From positions 3,968,001-4,032,000 of the forward strand of contig NZ_CP041146.1 in assembly GCF_006494775.1 (NCBI RefSeq): a stretch of DNA of 64,000 nucleotides, read 5' to 3'. Of the stretch, positions 39,111 to 49,301 are shown in pieces. The position numbers and the translations under genes are program-made. Position 1 is the first letter of the stretch, and each line of letters opens with the position of its first letter. Below the pieces are notes generated by a model. It did no database searches, was not told the origin of the DNA, and was given only the letters and a program-made list of their open reading frames with translations. Source of the DNA: Nocardioides humi. GTDB taxonomy: Bacteria > Actinomycetota > Actinomycetes > Propionibacteriales > Nocardioidaceae.

Positions 39111-41666
39111 ATGTTCGAGCGGTTCACAGACCGTGCCCGCCGGGTGGTCGTGCTGGCCCAGGAAGAGGCCCGCATGCTCTCCCACAACTACATCGGGACC
39201 GAGCACATCCTGCTCGGTCTCATCCACGAGGGCGAGGGTGTCGCCGCCAAGGCGCTCGAGTCGCTGGACATCTCCCTGGAGGCGGTGCGCGCCCAGGTCG
39301 AGGAGATCATCGGCCAGGGCCAGCAGGCGCCGTCCGGCCACATCCCCTTCACCCCGCGTGCCAAGAAGGTCCTCGAGCTGTCCCTGCGCGAGGCGCTGCA
39401 GCTCGGCCACTCCTACATCGGCACCGAGCACATCCTGCTCGGCCTGATCCGGGAGGGCGAGGGCGTCGCCGCCCAGGTCCTGCAGAAGCTCGGCGCCGAC
39501 CTCAACCGGGTCCGCCAGCAGGTCATCCAGCTGCTCTCCGGCTTCCAGGGCAAGGAGGGCACCGCCGCGGCGGCCAGCACCGGCAGCTCGAGCAGCGGCG
39601 ACACGCCGTCGTCCTCGCTCGTGCTCGACCAGTTCGGCCGCAACCTGACCCAGGACGCCCGCGAGGGCAAGCTCGACCCCATCATCGGCCGGGCCGCCCA
39701 GATCGAGCGCGTGATGCAGGTGCTGTCGCGGCGCACCAAGAACAACCCGGTGCTCATCGGCGAGCCCGGCGTCGGCAAGACCTCGATCGTCGAGGGCCTG
39801 GCCCAGGACATCGTCAAGGGCAATGTCCCCGAGACGCTCAAGGACAAGCAGATCTACACCCTCGACCTGGGTGCGCTGGTCGCCGGCTCGCGCTACCGCG
39901 GCGACTTCGAGGAGCGCCTGAAGAAGGTGCTCAAGGAGATCCGTACGCGCGGCGACATCGTCCTGTTCATCGACGAGATCCACACCCTGGTCGGCGCCGG
40001 CGCGGCCGAGGGCGCGATCGACGCGGCCTCGATCCTGAAGCCGATGCTGGCCCGGGGCGAGCTGCAGACGATCGGCGCGACCACCCTCGACGAGTACCGC
40101 AAGTACCTCGAGAAGGATGCGGCGCTGGAGCGCCGGTTCCAGCCGATCCAGGTGCCGGAGCCGTCGATCGCCGACACGATCGAGATGCTCAAGGGCATCC
40201 GCGACCGCTACGAGGCGCACCACCGGGTGACCATCACCGACGAGGCGCTGGTCTCGGCCGCGACCCTGGCCGACCGCTACATCTCCGACCGGTTCCTGCC
40301 GGACAAGGCGATCGACCTGATCGACGAGGCCGGCTCGCGGCTGCGGATCCGCCGGATGACGGCGCCCGCCGACCTGCGCGAGTACGACGACAAGATCGCC
40401 GAGGTGCGCCAGCGCAAGGAGGCGGCCATCGACGGGCAGGACTTCGAGGCGGCCGCGCGCCTGCGCGACGAGGAGAAGCAGCTGATCCTGAAGAAGTCCG
40501 AGCGCGAGAAGCAGTGGCGCGCGGGCGACATGGACGAGGTCGCCGAGGTCGACGAGGAGCTGATCGCCGAGGTGCTCGCCGTGGCGACTGGCATCCCGAT
40601 CGTGAAGCTCTCCGAGGAGGAGTCCACCCGGCTGCTCAAGATGGAGGACGAGCTCCACAAGCGGGTCATCGGCCAGGACGAGGCGGTCAAGGCGCTCTCG
40701 CGCGCGATCCGTCGTACCCGTGCCGGCCTGAAGGACCCCAAGCGCCCCGGCGGCTCGTTCATCTTCGCCGGCCCGTCCGGCGTCGGGAAGACCTGGCTGT
40801 CCAAGACGCTGGCGGAATTCCTCTTCGGCGACGAGGACGCGCTGATCCAGCTCGACATGTCGGAGTTCGGCGAGAAGCACACCGTCTCGCGGCTGTTCGG
40901 CTCGCCTCCGGGCTACGTCGGCTACGAGGAGGGCGGCCAGCTCACCGAGAAGGTGCGCCGCAAGCCGTTCTCCGTGGTCCTCTTCGACGAGGTAGAGAAG
41001 GCCCACCCCGACATCTTCAACAGCCTGCTGCAGATCCTGGAGGAAGGTCGCCTGACCGACTCCCAGGGCCGGGTCGTGGACTTCAAGAACTGCGTCATCA
41101 TCATGACCACCAACCTCGGCACGCGTGACATCGCCAAGGGCATCAACCTGGGCTTCAACCAGGCCGGCGACGCCGCAGGCTCCTACGAGCGGATGAAGAG
41201 CAAGGTGTCCGAGGAGCTCAAGCAGCACTTCCGCCCCGAGTTCCTCAACCGCGTCGACGAGATCATCGTGTTCCCGCCGCTGTCGCAGGAGCAGATCGTC
41301 GCGATGGTCGACAACATGATCGCCGCGGTCGAGGTCCGGCTGAAGGACCGCGACATGAAGATCGAGCTCACCCAGGCCGCGAAGAACCTGCTCGCCGAGC
41401 GGGGCTTCGACCCGGTCCTCGGTGCGCGGCCGCTGCGGCGTACCGTCCAGCGCGAGATCGAGGACGTGCTCGCCGAGAAGATGCTGTACGGCGAGGTCGG
41501 CCCCGGCCAGATCGTGCTCGTGGACGTCGACGGCGAGGGCGCCGCGGCGACCTTCACCTTCGAGGGCCAGAAGGTCGGCGACCTCCCCGACCTGCCTCCG
41601 CTCGAGACGGTCGGCGAGGGCGGCGACGCCGGCGAGGGCGACCTGCCCGCCGCCGGCAACGACTGA
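39111..41666 (+). CDS. clpC: ATP-dependent Clp protease ATPase subunit ClpC
   Basis: An 851-residue AAA+ unfoldase feeding the ClpP1P2 protease. It has two N-terminal repeats ([17 protein letters not shown] and [17 protein letters not shown]), first ATPase with Walker A GEPGVGKT, a UVR/coiled middle domain ([30 protein letters not shown]), and a second ATPase with GPSGVGKT and [14 protein letters not shown]. The C-terminus is acidic and Gly-rich. The ATG at 39111 follows a GAGGAG site. It ends before a 20-bp palindromic terminator, so it is monocistronic. Confidence 0.97.
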   Translation: MFERFTDRARRVVVLAQEEARMLSHNYIGTEHILLGLIHEGEGVAAKALESLDISLEAVRAQVEEIIGQGQQAPSGHIPFTPRAKKVLELSLREALQLGHSYIGTEHILLGLIREGEGVAAQVLQKLGADLNRVRQQVIQLLSGFQGKEGTAAAASTGSSSSGDTPSSSLVLDQFGRNLTQDAREGKLDPIIGRAAQIERVMQVLSRRTKNNPVLIGEPGVGKTSIVEGLAQDIVKGNVPETLKDKQIYTLDLGALVAGSRYRGDFEERLKKVLKEIRTRGDIVLFIDEIHTLVGAGAAEGAIDAASILKPMLARGELQTIGATTLDEYRKYLEKDAALERRFQPIQVPEPSIADTIEMLKGIRDRYEAHHRVTITDEALVSAATLADRYISDRFLPDKAIDLIDEAGSRLRIRRMTAPADLREYDDKIAEVRQRKEAAIDGQDFEAAARLRDEEKQLILKKSEREKQWRAGDMDEVAEVDEELIAEVLAVATGIPIVKLSEEESTRLLKMEDELHKRVIGQDEAVKALSRAIRRTRAGLKDPKRPGGSFIFAGPSGVGKTWLSKTLAEFLFGDEDALIQLDMSEFGEKHTVSRLFGSPPGYVGYEEGGQLTEKVRRKPFSVVLFDEVEKAHPDIFNSLLQILEEGRLTDSQGRVVDFKNCVIIMTTNLGTRDIAKGINLGFNQAGDAAGSYERMKSKVSEELKQHFRPEFLNRVDEIIVFPPLSQEQIVAMVDNMIAAVEVRLKDRDMKIELTQAAKNLLAERGFDPVLGARPLRRTVQREIEDVLAEKMLYGEVGPGQIVLVDVDGEGAAATFTFEGQKVGDLPDLPPLETVGEGGDAGEGDLPAAGND

Positions 41667-41690
41667 CCCGGCGCGCCCGTACGCCTGATC

Positions 41691-41730
41691 CGCACCGACC
41701 CGTCGCGTTCGAACGCGACGGGTCGGTGCG
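41691..41730 (+). terminator. Perfect 40-bp palindrome after clpC
   Basis: Bases 41691-41710 and 41711-41730 are exact reverse complements (arm CGCACCGACCCGTCGCGTTC), starting 25 bp after the clpC stop and followed by TTCTC. This is a very strong hairpin terminator. Confidence 0.88.
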
Positions 41731-41789
41731 TTCTCGGGGCCGGGCGGCCGCGAAACCTGGCTGTCACGCGCGTCCTGCACCATGCCGTC

Positions 41790-42536
41790 ATGGGCATGCA
41801 CGCACCTCGTCGTACCGAGGACCAGACCCGGCGCATCCGTGACCTGCTGCGGGCGAGCATCGTCGCCGGCGACTACGCGTCGAACGTGCTCCCGTCGGAG
41901 GAGGAGCTGCGGGCCGAGTTCGACGCACCACGCGCCTGTATCCGCGAGGCGCTGCTGCTGCTCCAGGACGAGGGCATGGTGGACCGGGTCCGCGGGCAGG
42001 GCACCTTCCTCCACGGCGGACGGACGTGGTACTCGATGCGGGAGCTGCACGGGGTCGAGGACCCGCAGGAGGACAGCATCTGGAGCGGCCGGATGCAGAC
42101 CACGCTGATCGACTGGAGCACGGTCCCCGCCATGCCGCCGGTCGCGCGGCTGCTGGCCGTCGACGACGGCGAGCCGGTCCTGCGGATCGACTACGTCGCC
42201 CTGCTCGACGGCGTCTCGACCGGCTACGCGACCAACTACATGGCGGAGCCGGAGGCCGCCCGTGTGTCGCCCGAGATGATCGAGAACGACTTCTACGCCA
42301 TGCTCACCCGAGCCGGCATCGAGGTCGGCCGCAGCACCTTCCACATCGAGACCGCGCTCGCGGACCACCAGGACGCGCAGATCCTGGACATCGTCGCCGG
42401 CGAGCCGGTGATGGTGCTCGAGGAGGTCGTGTACGACGGCGCCGACCGCCCGTTCGACGTCGCGTTCTGCCGCACCCGCCGCCAGACGGCCCTGTTCTCG
42501 CGGGAGAGCCTCTCGACGGCCGTCCCCGGAGCCTGA
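41790..42536 (+). CDS. GntR-family regulator with UTRA domain, first copy
   Basis: A 248-residue HutC-subfamily transcription factor. The winged helix-turn-helix (RIRDLLRASIVAGDY, LPSEEELRAEFDAPRACIREALLLLQDEGMVDRVRGQGTFL) is followed by a UTRA ligand domain (from about residue 85, ending PFDVAFCRTRRQTALFS). It starts the amide island and has its own terminator-separated transcript, 178 bp from the second GntR gene. Probably senses an amide or its product. Confidence 0.87.
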   Translation: MGMHAPRRTEDQTRRIRDLLRASIVAGDYASNVLPSEEELRAEFDAPRACIREALLLLQDEGMVDRVRGQGTFLHGGRTWYSMRELHGVEDPQEDSIWSGRMQTTLIDWSTVPAMPPVARLLAVDDGEPVLRIDYVALLDGVSTGYATNYMAEPEAARVSPEMIENDFYAMLTRAGIEVGRSTFHIETALADHQDAQILDIVAGEPVMVLEEVVYDGADRPFDVAFCRTRRQTALFSRESLSTAVPGA

Positions 42537-42587
42537 CCGACCCGGTCCGGCTCGGCGTTCGCCCGGCGGAGCCCCGGCGCTGGGCCG

Positions 42588-42618
42588 CCCGCGATCGGCG
42601 TTATGGCCCGCGATCGGC
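42588..42618. promoter_or_regulatory. Direct repeat between the two GntR genes, possible operator
   Basis: CCCGCGATCGGC occurs at 42588-42599 and 42607-42618, a 19-bp period or nearly two helical turns. CGGCGTTA follows the first copy and recurs near 42660. The position upstream of the transporter operon fits a GntR operator, without direct proof. Confidence 0.4.
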
Positions 42619-42714
42619 TCGTTCCACGCGGGGAAGGGCGGCGGAGCGCGGCGAAACTTCGGCGTTACGGGGCGAACAGGCAGTCGGAAACGTGGCCTAC
42701 GAACAATCCTCGCC

Positions 42715-43473
42715 ATGACCCGGTCGAACACACTCCACCGTCGTGGCCCGCACCGACCCGCGGTGCGCTGGCTGCGTGACGCGCTGTGGTCGGAGGTGAT
42801 GAGCGGAGGCTTCTCGGGCGGTCTGTTCCCCCGCGAGGCCGACCTCATGAAGTCCTACGGCGCCTCGCGGTCCACCGTTCGCGAGGCGATCGACCTGCTC
42901 CGGCGCGAGGGGATCGTGGAGCGGATCCAGGGCACGGGCACCCTGGCCGTCGCCCACCGCAACACCATGAAGCTGGTCGAGGCGCACGGCTTCGGCGACA
43001 GCGTGCAGCGCGCCATGCCCGGCACCGCCAGCCGCGTCCTGGCCCACGAGATCGTGCCCATGCCGCGCGCCGCGGCCCGCCGTCTCGCCTGCGAGCCCGG
43101 TGAGGACGCGCTCCTCATCGAGTACGTCGGCTACCAGTACGGCCAGATCCTGGGGCTCTACTCGAACTACGTCCGCTTCCCGCAGGCCGAGTCCGTCCGC
43201 ACCACGCCGTTCCGGACGCACTGGTACGCGCTGCTGGAGAAGGCCGGCATCACCATCGGGGAGACCGACTTCCTCATCGAGGTCATGGCCGCCGACCAGC
43301 TGCTCGCCGGCATCCTCGAGATGGAGGTGGGCCGGCCCGTGCTGGCCATGGAGCAGGTGATCCGCGACGACGCGGGCGACGCCTTCAACTACGCGGTCCT
43401 GCGCAGCCGGGGCGACCGGATGTCCGTCCTGTCCCAGGCCATCAGCCCGACCTTCGGCATCCGGAAAGGCTGA
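42715..43473 (+). CDS. GntR-family regulator with UTRA domain, second copy
   Basis: A 252-residue relative of the first GntR protein. The helix-turn-helix region is LWSEVMSGGFSGGLFPREADLMKSYGASRSTVREAIDLLRREGIVERIQGTGTLAV; the UTRA part has LGLYSNYVRFPQAE and ends FNYAVLRSRGDRMSVL. It lies 3 bp before the first permease gene and is therefore the first gene of the transporter-amidase operon, probably controlling it. Confidence 0.87.
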   Translation: MTRSNTLHRRGPHRPAVRWLRDALWSEVMSGGFSGGLFPREADLMKSYGASRSTVREAIDLLRREGIVERIQGTGTLAVAHRNTMKLVEAHGFGDSVQRAMPGTASRVLAHEIVPMPRAAARRLACEPGEDALLIEYVGYQYGQILGLYSNYVRFPQAESVRTTPFRTHWYALLEKAGITIGETDFLIEVMAADQLLAGILEMEVGRPVLAMEQVIRDDAGDAFNYAVLRSRGDRMSVLSQAISPTFGIRKG

Positions 43474-43476
43474 CCG

Positions 43477-44409
43477 ATGACCCGATTCGTCCTCCGCCGG
43501 CTCGGCTACGGCGTTCCCGTCCTCTTCGGCGTGGCGGTGATCGTCTTCGGCACCGTCAAGCTGATCCCCGGCGATCCTGCCGCGCTGCTCGCCGGCACCG
43601 GCGCGTCGGAGGAGACCAAGGAGCAGGTACGCCGCAGCCTCGGGCTGGACCAGAACATCGTGGTCCAGTTCTGGAACTGGCTGACCAACGCCGTCCAGGG
43701 CGATCTCGGCACCAGCATCGCCCAGCACCGCCCGGCCCGCGAGCTGGTGGTCTCCGCGTTCGGCAACACGCTGGTCCTCGCGGCGTACGCGCTGGTCCTC
43801 GCGCTGGTGCTCGGCATCGCGCTCGGAGCCGTCGCGGCACTGCGGCCGACCACGGTCCTGGGCAGGATCTGCGGCGCGATCAGCTCGGTGTCGGTGTCGG
43901 CGCCGCAGTACTCCGTCGCGCTGCTGTTCATCATCTACCTCTCGCTCGGCACCGGCCTGTTCCCGGTCTCCGGCATGCACGACGTCAACGGCGGCGGCTT
44001 CGGCGACCTGCTCTGGCACGGCTTCCTGCCCGCGCTCACCTCCGCCCTGGTGCCGGCCGGCATGATCGGCCGGGTCTTCCGGGCCTCGCTGCTGGAGGTG
44101 CTCGGCATGGACTTCGTCGAGGCGCTGCGCGCCCGCGGGCTGTCCCCGCGCCAGGTGCTGGTCCACGCGATCCACAACACCCTGCCCTCCCTGCTGACGG
44201 TCGCCGGCCTGCAGGTCGGCTACCTGCTCGGCGGCGTCGTGTTCGTCGAGACCATCTTCAGCTGGCCCGGCCTCGGCAGCCTGCTGTTCAGCGCCATCTC
44301 GACCAGGGACCTGCCGGTCACCCAGGCGGGCGTGCTCGTCAGCGCCGCCGCCTTCGTCCTCGTCAACATCGCCGTCGACACCGCCCACGCGCTCATCGAC
44401 CCCGAGTGA
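43477..44409 (+). CDS. Oligopeptide-type ABC transporter permease 1 (DppB-like)
   Basis: A 310-residue inner-membrane protein with six helices. The N-terminus TRFVLRRLGYGVPVLFGVAVIVF and KLIPGDPAALLAGTGAS are typical of DppB/OppB. The coupling loop MDFVEALRARGLSPRQVLVHAIHNTLPSL docks the ATPase. Co-transcribed with permease 2, two ATPases and a binding protein. Confidence 0.92.
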   Translation: MTRFVLRRLGYGVPVLFGVAVIVFGTVKLIPGDPAALLAGTGASEETKEQVRRSLGLDQNIVVQFWNWLTNAVQGDLGTSIAQHRPARELVVSAFGNTLVLAAYALVLALVLGIALGAVAALRPTTVLGRICGAISSVSVSAPQYSVALLFIIYLSLGTGLFPVSGMHDVNGGGFGDLLWHGFLPALTSALVPAGMIGRVFRASLLEVLGMDFVEALRARGLSPRQVLVHAIHNTLPSLLTVAGLQVGYLLGGVVFVETIFSWPGLGSLLFSAISTRDLPVTQAGVLVSAAAFVLVNIAVDTAHALIDPE

Positions 44410-44416
44410 GGAACGC

Positions 44417-45313
44417 ATGACCACCACCACGGCGGACATCGCCGCCTCGACCGCATCGCCCGCCCGGCCGGTCAGCCGGCGGCGTCGGACCCGCGCCCGC
44501 ACCCGCCGGCCCCTCGCCCTCTGGATCTACGGCGGTCTCGCCGGGCTCCTGGTCCTGCTGGGACTCGTCGGGCCGTGGCTCGTCGGCGACGTCACCACCA
44601 ACGTGATGACCCAGCGGCTGCTCCCTCCGGGCTCGGCCGGACACCTCCTCGGCACCGACGGCCAGGGACGCGACGTCCTCGCGCGGGTGGTCGCCGGCGC
44701 CCGGCCGAGCATGGTCTCCGCGCTGCTGCCGGTGGCGATCGGCGCCCTCGTCGGCAGTGCGATCGGCATCCTGGCCGCCATGGGGCCGGGATGGCTGCAC
44801 TCGCTGATCATGCGGACGGCGGACGTGTTCTACGCCTTCCCCGCGGTGCTGCTGGCGATCGCGATCGCCGCCGCCCTCGGCCCGGGCACGATGACCACGG
44901 TCATCTCGCTGTCCGTCGTCCTCGTCCCGCCGATCGCGCGGATCGCCGAGACGGAGACCATGCGGCTCAAGGGGATGGACTTCATGGAGGCGGCGTACGC
45001 CAGCGGGGCCGGCACGTTCGCGATCGCCCGCCGGCAGGTGCTCACCAACGTGCTGCCCACGCTGCTGGTCTATGCCACCAGCCTGATCGGCCTCGCCCTG
45101 GTGTTCGCCGGCGGCATGTCCTTCCTCGGCCTGGGCGTGGCGCCGCCGCACCCCGAGTGGGGCCAGATGATCAACGAGCAACGGCAGAACATGTACACCG
45201 CGCCGATGACCGCCCTGATCCCGGCTCTGGTGATCTTCGGCGCCTCGCTCGTCTTCAACCAGCTCGGCGACGCGCTGCGCGACGTCCTCGACGTACGACG
45301 GAAGGGCCGGTGA
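44417..45313 (+). CDS. Oligopeptide-type ABC transporter permease 2 (DppC-like)
   Basis: A 298-residue permease with an Arg-rich N-terminus (RRRRTRARTRR) before the first helix. It has the DppC marker LLGTDGQGRDVLARVVAGARPSM and the coupling loop MDFMEAAYASGAGTFAIARRQVLTNVLP. FLGLGVAPPHPEWGQMINEQRQ near the end is also typical. It pairs with the DppB-like protein to form the channel. Confidence 0.92.
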   Translation: MTTTTADIAASTASPARPVSRRRRTRARTRRPLALWIYGGLAGLLVLLGLVGPWLVGDVTTNVMTQRLLPPGSAGHLLGTDGQGRDVLARVVAGARPSMVSALLPVAIGALVGSAIGILAAMGPGWLHSLIMRTADVFYAFPAVLLAIAIAAALGPGTMTTVISLSVVLVPPIARIAETETMRLKGMDFMEAAYASGAGTFAIARRQVLTNVLPTLLVYATSLIGLALVFAGGMSFLGLGVAPPHPEWGQMINEQRQNMYTAPMTALIPALVIFGASLVFNQLGDALRDVLDVRRKGR

Positions 45314-45317
45314 CGAC

Positions 45318-46316
45318 GTGACCGAGAGCCACCTGCAGGTCACCGGCCTGCACACCACCTTCGGCAAGGGGGACGGCGCCGTCCGTGCGGTGCGCGGCGT
45401 CGACCTGGAGGTCGAGCCCGGCGGCACCTTCGTGCTGCTCGGCGAGAGCGGCAGCGGCAAGTCCGTCACCGCCCGCTCGATCCTGCGCCTCTACGGGGGG
45501 AACGCGACCATCACCGGATCGGTCGTGCTGGGTGGGGTCGACCTGGCCGCCCTCTCCGAGCGTGAGATGCGCGCCCTGCGCGGCTCCCGGATCGGGATGG
45601 TGCCGCAGGACCCCACCGGCGCGCTCGACCCGCTGCGCACCATCGGCTCCCAGCTCGTCGAGGTGCTGGTCACCCACGACGTGGTAGCGGACCGCAAGGC
45701 CGCCAAGACCCGCGCGGTCGAGCTGCTCGAGAAGGTGGGCATCGCCGACCCGGCGCGGATCGCCGGCGCCCGCCCGCACCAGCTCTCCGGCGGCATGCGG
45801 CAGCGGGCGGTGATCGCCATCGCGATCGCCTGCGAGCCGGACGTGCTCATCGCCGACGAGCCGACCACGGCGCTCGACGTGACCGTCCAGGCTGCGGTCC
45901 TCGAGCTGTTCCGCGAGCTGCAGCGCTCGCTCGGGACCTCGCTGCTCATGGTCACCCACGATGTCGGCGTGGCCGAGGAGCTCGGCGGCACCGTCGGCGT
46001 GATGTACGCCGGCACCATGATGGAGACCGGCCCGATCAGCGAGGTGCTCGCGCAGCCGCGGCACCCCTACACCCGGGGGCTGCTCGCCTCCCTCCCTCTC
46101 CCCGGGGTGGCCCGTGGTCAGCTGCAAGTGATCCCCGGCCGCCCGCCGCTGACCGGCGAGGTCGCCGACGGATGCTCCTTCGCGGCCCGCTGCACCGAGG
46201 TCCGGTCGTCGTGCCGGACCACCCCGCCGCCCCTCGTCGCGGTCGGCCCCGGCCGCCACGCGGCCTGCCCCATCGTCAACGGCCAGCAGGAGGCCTGGAA
46301 GGAGGGCGCGGCATGA
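45318..46316 (+). CDS. Oligopeptide-type ABC transporter ATPase 1 (DppD-like)
   Basis: A 332-residue ATPase: Walker A GESGSGKSVTA near residue 41, the Q-loop region MVPQDPTGALDPLRT, signature LSGGMRQRAVIAIAIA, Walker B VLIADEPTTALD and the H-loop TH. The C-terminal oligopeptide extension has the Cys cluster CSFAARCTEVRSSCR, known to bind Fe-S or metal in Dpp ATPases. GTG start. It overlaps the next ATPase gene by ATGA. Confidence 0.92.
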   Translation: MTESHLQVTGLHTTFGKGDGAVRAVRGVDLEVEPGGTFVLLGESGSGKSVTARSILRLYGGNATITGSVVLGGVDLAALSEREMRALRGSRIGMVPQDPTGALDPLRTIGSQLVEVLVTHDVVADRKAAKTRAVELLEKVGIADPARIAGARPHQLSGGMRQRAVIAIAIACEPDVLIADEPTTALDVTVQAAVLELFRELQRSLGTSLLMVTHDVGVAEELGGTVGVMYAGTMMETGPISEVLAQPRHPYTRGLLASLPLPGVARGQLQVIPGRPPLTGEVADGCSFAARCTEVRSSCRTTPPPLVAVGPGRHAACPIVNGQQEAWKEGAA

Positions 46317-47305
46317 GCACCGTGCTCGAGACCCCCGAGGTCGCGCCCACCTCGGGACGCAGGAGGCCACTGATCCTGGTCAACGACCTCACCAAGACCT
46401 TCGGCAACGGCGTGCGTGCCGTGTCCGACGTCAATCTCACCCTGTACGCCGGCGAGACGCTCGGCATCGTCGGGGAGTCCGGCTGCGGCAAGTCCACCAC
46501 CGCGAAGATGATGCTGCGGCTGCTCGAGCCCGACTCCGGCGAGGTCCTCTTCGACGGGGCCGACATCCACCGGCTGCGGGGCAGGGAGCTGAAGGCGCTG
46601 CGCCGCCGCCTCCAGGTGGTGCCGCAGAATCCGCAGACCAGCCTCAACCCGCGGCTGACCATCGCCGAGTCGATCGCGTTCAACATGAGCGCGCACGGCT
46701 TCTCCCGGGCCGAGCGGGCCCGCCGGATCCCGGACCTGCTCGACCGCGTCGGCCTCGACCCGTCGTACGGCGAGCGCCACCCGCACCAGATGTCAGGCGG
46801 CCAGCTGCAGCGCGCCGCGATCGCGCGGGCGCTGGCCACTGACCCGGAGGTCGTGATCTGCGACGAGGCTGTGAGCGCGCTCGACAAGAGCGTTCAGGCG
46901 CAGGTGCTCAACCTGCTCGCCGACCTGCAGCGCGAGCTCGGCATCGCCTATGTGTTCATCAGTCACGACCTGGCGGTCGTCGAGCACATCTCCGACCGGG
47001 TCGCCGTGATGTACCTCGGCCGGGTGGTCGAGGAGGGCGCCGCCGAGGAGATCTGGAACGACCCACGCCATCCCTACACGGCGACCCTGCTGTCCTCCAC
47101 ACCCGGCCCCGACCGGTCCCGGATCGTGCTCGACGGCGAGCTGCCGAACCCGGCGGCCCCGCCCTCCGGATGCGGGTTCCGGACCCGGTGCCCCCTCGCG
47201 GCCGACGTCTGCGCGCAGGAGTGGCCGACCCTCACCGTCCGCACCCCGCTGCACCACGCGTCGTGCGTCCACCAGGACCCGGTTCCGTTGATGCGACCCG
47301 CCTGA
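46313..47305 (+). CDS. Oligopeptide-type ABC transporter ATPase 2 (DppF-like)
   Basis: A 330-residue ATPase: Walker A GESGCGKSTTAK, Q-loop VVPQNPQTSLNPR, signature MSGGQLQRAAIARALA, Walker B VVICDEAVSALD. Its C-terminal Cys motif is CGFRTRCPLAADVC. It is the usual second ATPase of a Dpp/Opp heterodimer, coupled to the first by a 4-bp overlap. Confidence 0.92.
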   Translation: MSTVLETPEVAPTSGRRRPLILVNDLTKTFGNGVRAVSDVNLTLYAGETLGIVGESGCGKSTTAKMMLRLLEPDSGEVLFDGADIHRLRGRELKALRRRLQVVPQNPQTSLNPRLTIAESIAFNMSAHGFSRAERARRIPDLLDRVGLDPSYGERHPHQMSGGQLQRAAIARALATDPEVVICDEAVSALDKSVQAQVLNLLADLQRELGIAYVFISHDLAVVEHISDRVAVMYLGRVVEEGAAEEIWNDPRHPYTATLLSSTPGPDRSRIVLDGELPNPAAPPSGCGFRTRCPLAADVCAQEWPTLTVRTPLHHASCVHQDPVPLMRPA

Positions 47306-47314
47306 CCCCACCCC

Positions 47315-47330
47315 GCGGCAGCGCTGCCGC
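47315..47330. repeat. 16-bp perfect palindrome between the ATPase and binding-protein genes
   Basis: GCGGCAGCGCTGCCGC lies in the 102-bp gap 47306-47407. In dpp-type operons a hairpin here can make mRNA for the abundant binding protein more stable or attenuate read-through. That role is inferred. Confidence 0.5.
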
Positions 47331-47407
47331 CCGAGTTCCCTCTCCACGCCGAACGCCGACCGCTCTCGGAGGTCGGGCGGTCGGACCTGCCCGAAAGGTC
47401 GATCCGC

Positions 47408-49032
47408 ATGCCCTCGTCCACACCGCGCCCGCCCCACGCGAGTCCTCCGCGTCCCCTCCGCCGCCTGCTGCTGGCGCTGGCGGCCGCCCTGCTGGTCGTC
47501 CCCTCGCGGCGTGCGGCGGCGGTGGCGCGGCCGCACCGGCCAGCGAGAAGGGCGTCCTCACGATCGCGATGACCGCGGCCGACGTACCGAGTCCCGACAC
47601 GATCCTGGCCGGCGGCCAGGGCTACGAGGGCTACCGGTTCATGGGCAACTCGCTCTACGACTCCCTCACCAAGTGGGACCTCCAGCAGGGCGACGAGACG
47701 CCGGGGATCATCCCGGGGCTCGCCGAGTCCTGGGACATCGACGAGACCAGGACGAAGTGGACCTTCCACCTGCGCGAGGGCGTCACCTTCCACGACGGCA
47801 CCCCGTTCGACGCCGACGCGGTCGTCTACAACTTCGACCGGTACATGAACCCCGAGGCGCCGCAGTACGACCAGACCGTCTCGGGCCGGGCCGGGCTGAC
47901 CGCCGCCGGCGTCAAGTCCTACCGCAAGGTCGACGACAGCACGTTCGAGATCACCACCAACGGCGTGTGGTCGCACCTGCTGGAGGACATCGTGTTCCTC
48001 TACATCGCCAGCCCGACCGCGATCCAGACCTACGGCAAGGATTACGCCGACCACCCGGCCGGCACCGGCCCGTTCGCGTTCGAGTCCCTCACCCGCGGCC
48101 AGCAGGCCGTCCTCGTCGCCAACGAGGACTACTGGGGCGGCGCGCCGAAGGTCGACAAGCTGGTCCTCAAGGCCATGCCCGACGTCTCCGCCCGCCTGGC
48201 CGCGCTCCGCGCCGGCGAGGTGAACTGGGTCGAGGCGCCCAACCCCGACGACATCGCCGGCCTGGAGAGCGACGGCTACCAGGTCCTCACCAACTCCTAC
48301 GACCACATCTGGCCGTGGATCCTCAACGTCCGGACCGGACCGCTCAGCGACGCCAAGGTGCGCCGCGCGCTGAACCTCGCGATCGACCGCGAGTCGATGG
48401 CCACGGACCTGCTCAAGGACACCGCGGACCCGGCCCTGCAGGTCGCCCCGAAGGCGAGCGCGGCGTACCGCGAGGACAACGACACCTTCTCCTACGACCC
48501 CGCCGAGGCCAAGCGGCTGCTCGCCGAGGCCGGCTACCCCGACGGCTTCTCGATGTCGGTCTCGTACCCGACGTCCGGCTCCGGCAACATGCAGCCCGGC
48601 CCGATGAACCAGCTGCTGCAGAGCGACCTGGCGAAGGTCGGCGTCAAGGTCGAGCTCAAGCCGATCGAGTGGGCCGCGATGCTCACCGAGTTCGAAACCG
48701 GGAAGATCCCGGACGACGCCGACGCGGTCAACATCTCGCTGACCTTCATCCAGGAGGCCTTCTGGGGCATGGGCTTCGCGACCGGTGGCTACACCAACGT
48801 CGGCGGCTACAGCAACCCCGAGGTCGACAAGCTCCTCGGCGAGGCCCAGGTCGAGCTCGACCACGACAAGCGCTACGACATCTACGCGCAGATCGCCGCC
48901 GTCGTCGACCAGGACGCGCCCTGGCTGGACGTCGTCAACGACCGCAACCCGCGCGCCCTGAGCCCCGACGTGAAGGGCTTCATCCAGCCCAAGTCGTGGT
49001 TCGTGGACCTCACCACCGTCAGCGTCGGCTGA
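47408..49032 (+). CDS. ABC transporter substrate-binding lipoprotein (SBP_bac_5 type), frameshifted in the signal peptide
   Basis: The extracellular binding protein of the transporter. The ATG at 47408 after GAAAGG encodes a signal peptide (MPSSTPRPPHASP, LLLALAAALLVV), but the lipobox LAAC and mature protein (GGGGAAAPASEKGVLTIAM) are one frame off. Adding a C to the CCCC run at 47500-47503 gives VVPLAAC and an intact lipoprotein of about 541 residues. Family 5 markers include WTFHLREGVTFHDGTPFDADAVVYNFDRY, HPAGTGPFAFES and RRALNLAIDRESMA. The other possible start, GTG/ATG upstream at 47170, lies inside the ATPase gene. Probable assembly error. Confidence 0.85.
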
Positions 49033-49093
49033 TCGAGCCGGCCGTACCACCCATCCGCAGCACTCTCCGCAGCACCGAAAGGACGGCATCGCC

Positions 49094-49288
49094 ATGCCCG
49101 AGAACACCCCCACCGACCGCGAGATCGTGACCGCCCTGCTCGCGATGAACGGCATCAGCCCGACGCCCGAGGAGGTCGACCAGATGGTCGCCGCCTACCC
49201 GCAGAGCCGGGAGGGCGTCGAGGCGCTCTACACCATGCCCGGCGTCCGGTACGCCGAGCCCGCCGTCACCTTCGACCCGCGCGTCTGA
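49094..49288 (+). CDS. AtzG/GatC-like small amidase subunit (DUF4089-like)
   Basis: A 64-residue protein (MPENTPTDREIVTALLAMNG..., ending YAEPAVTFDPRV). The pattern of an N-terminal helix, a conserved PEEVDQMV helix and a late 'EPA..F.P' motif resembles AtzG, the GatC-like partner that supports the amidase AtzE in cyanuric-acid breakdown. It lies 13 bp before the first of three amidase genes, as atzG lies next to atzE. A GAAAGGA site precedes its ATG. The assignment is moderate because the protein is so short. Confidence 0.6.
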   Translation: MPENTPTDREIVTALLAMNGISPTPEEVDQMVAAYPQSREGVEALYTMPGVRYAEPAVTFDPRV

Positions 49289-49301
49289 ACGGGAGCCTGC
49301 C

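Noticed and set aside
41691..41730. LexA or other operator at the TTCGAA centre of the clpC palindrome
   Set aside because: The 40-bp symmetry just after a stop codon is better explained as a terminator; the centre lacks the N4 spacing of an SOS box.
38919..42848. 1309-residue antisense frame over clpC and the first GntR gene
   Set aside because: Shadow of well-conserved coding sequence, with no start context or motifs.
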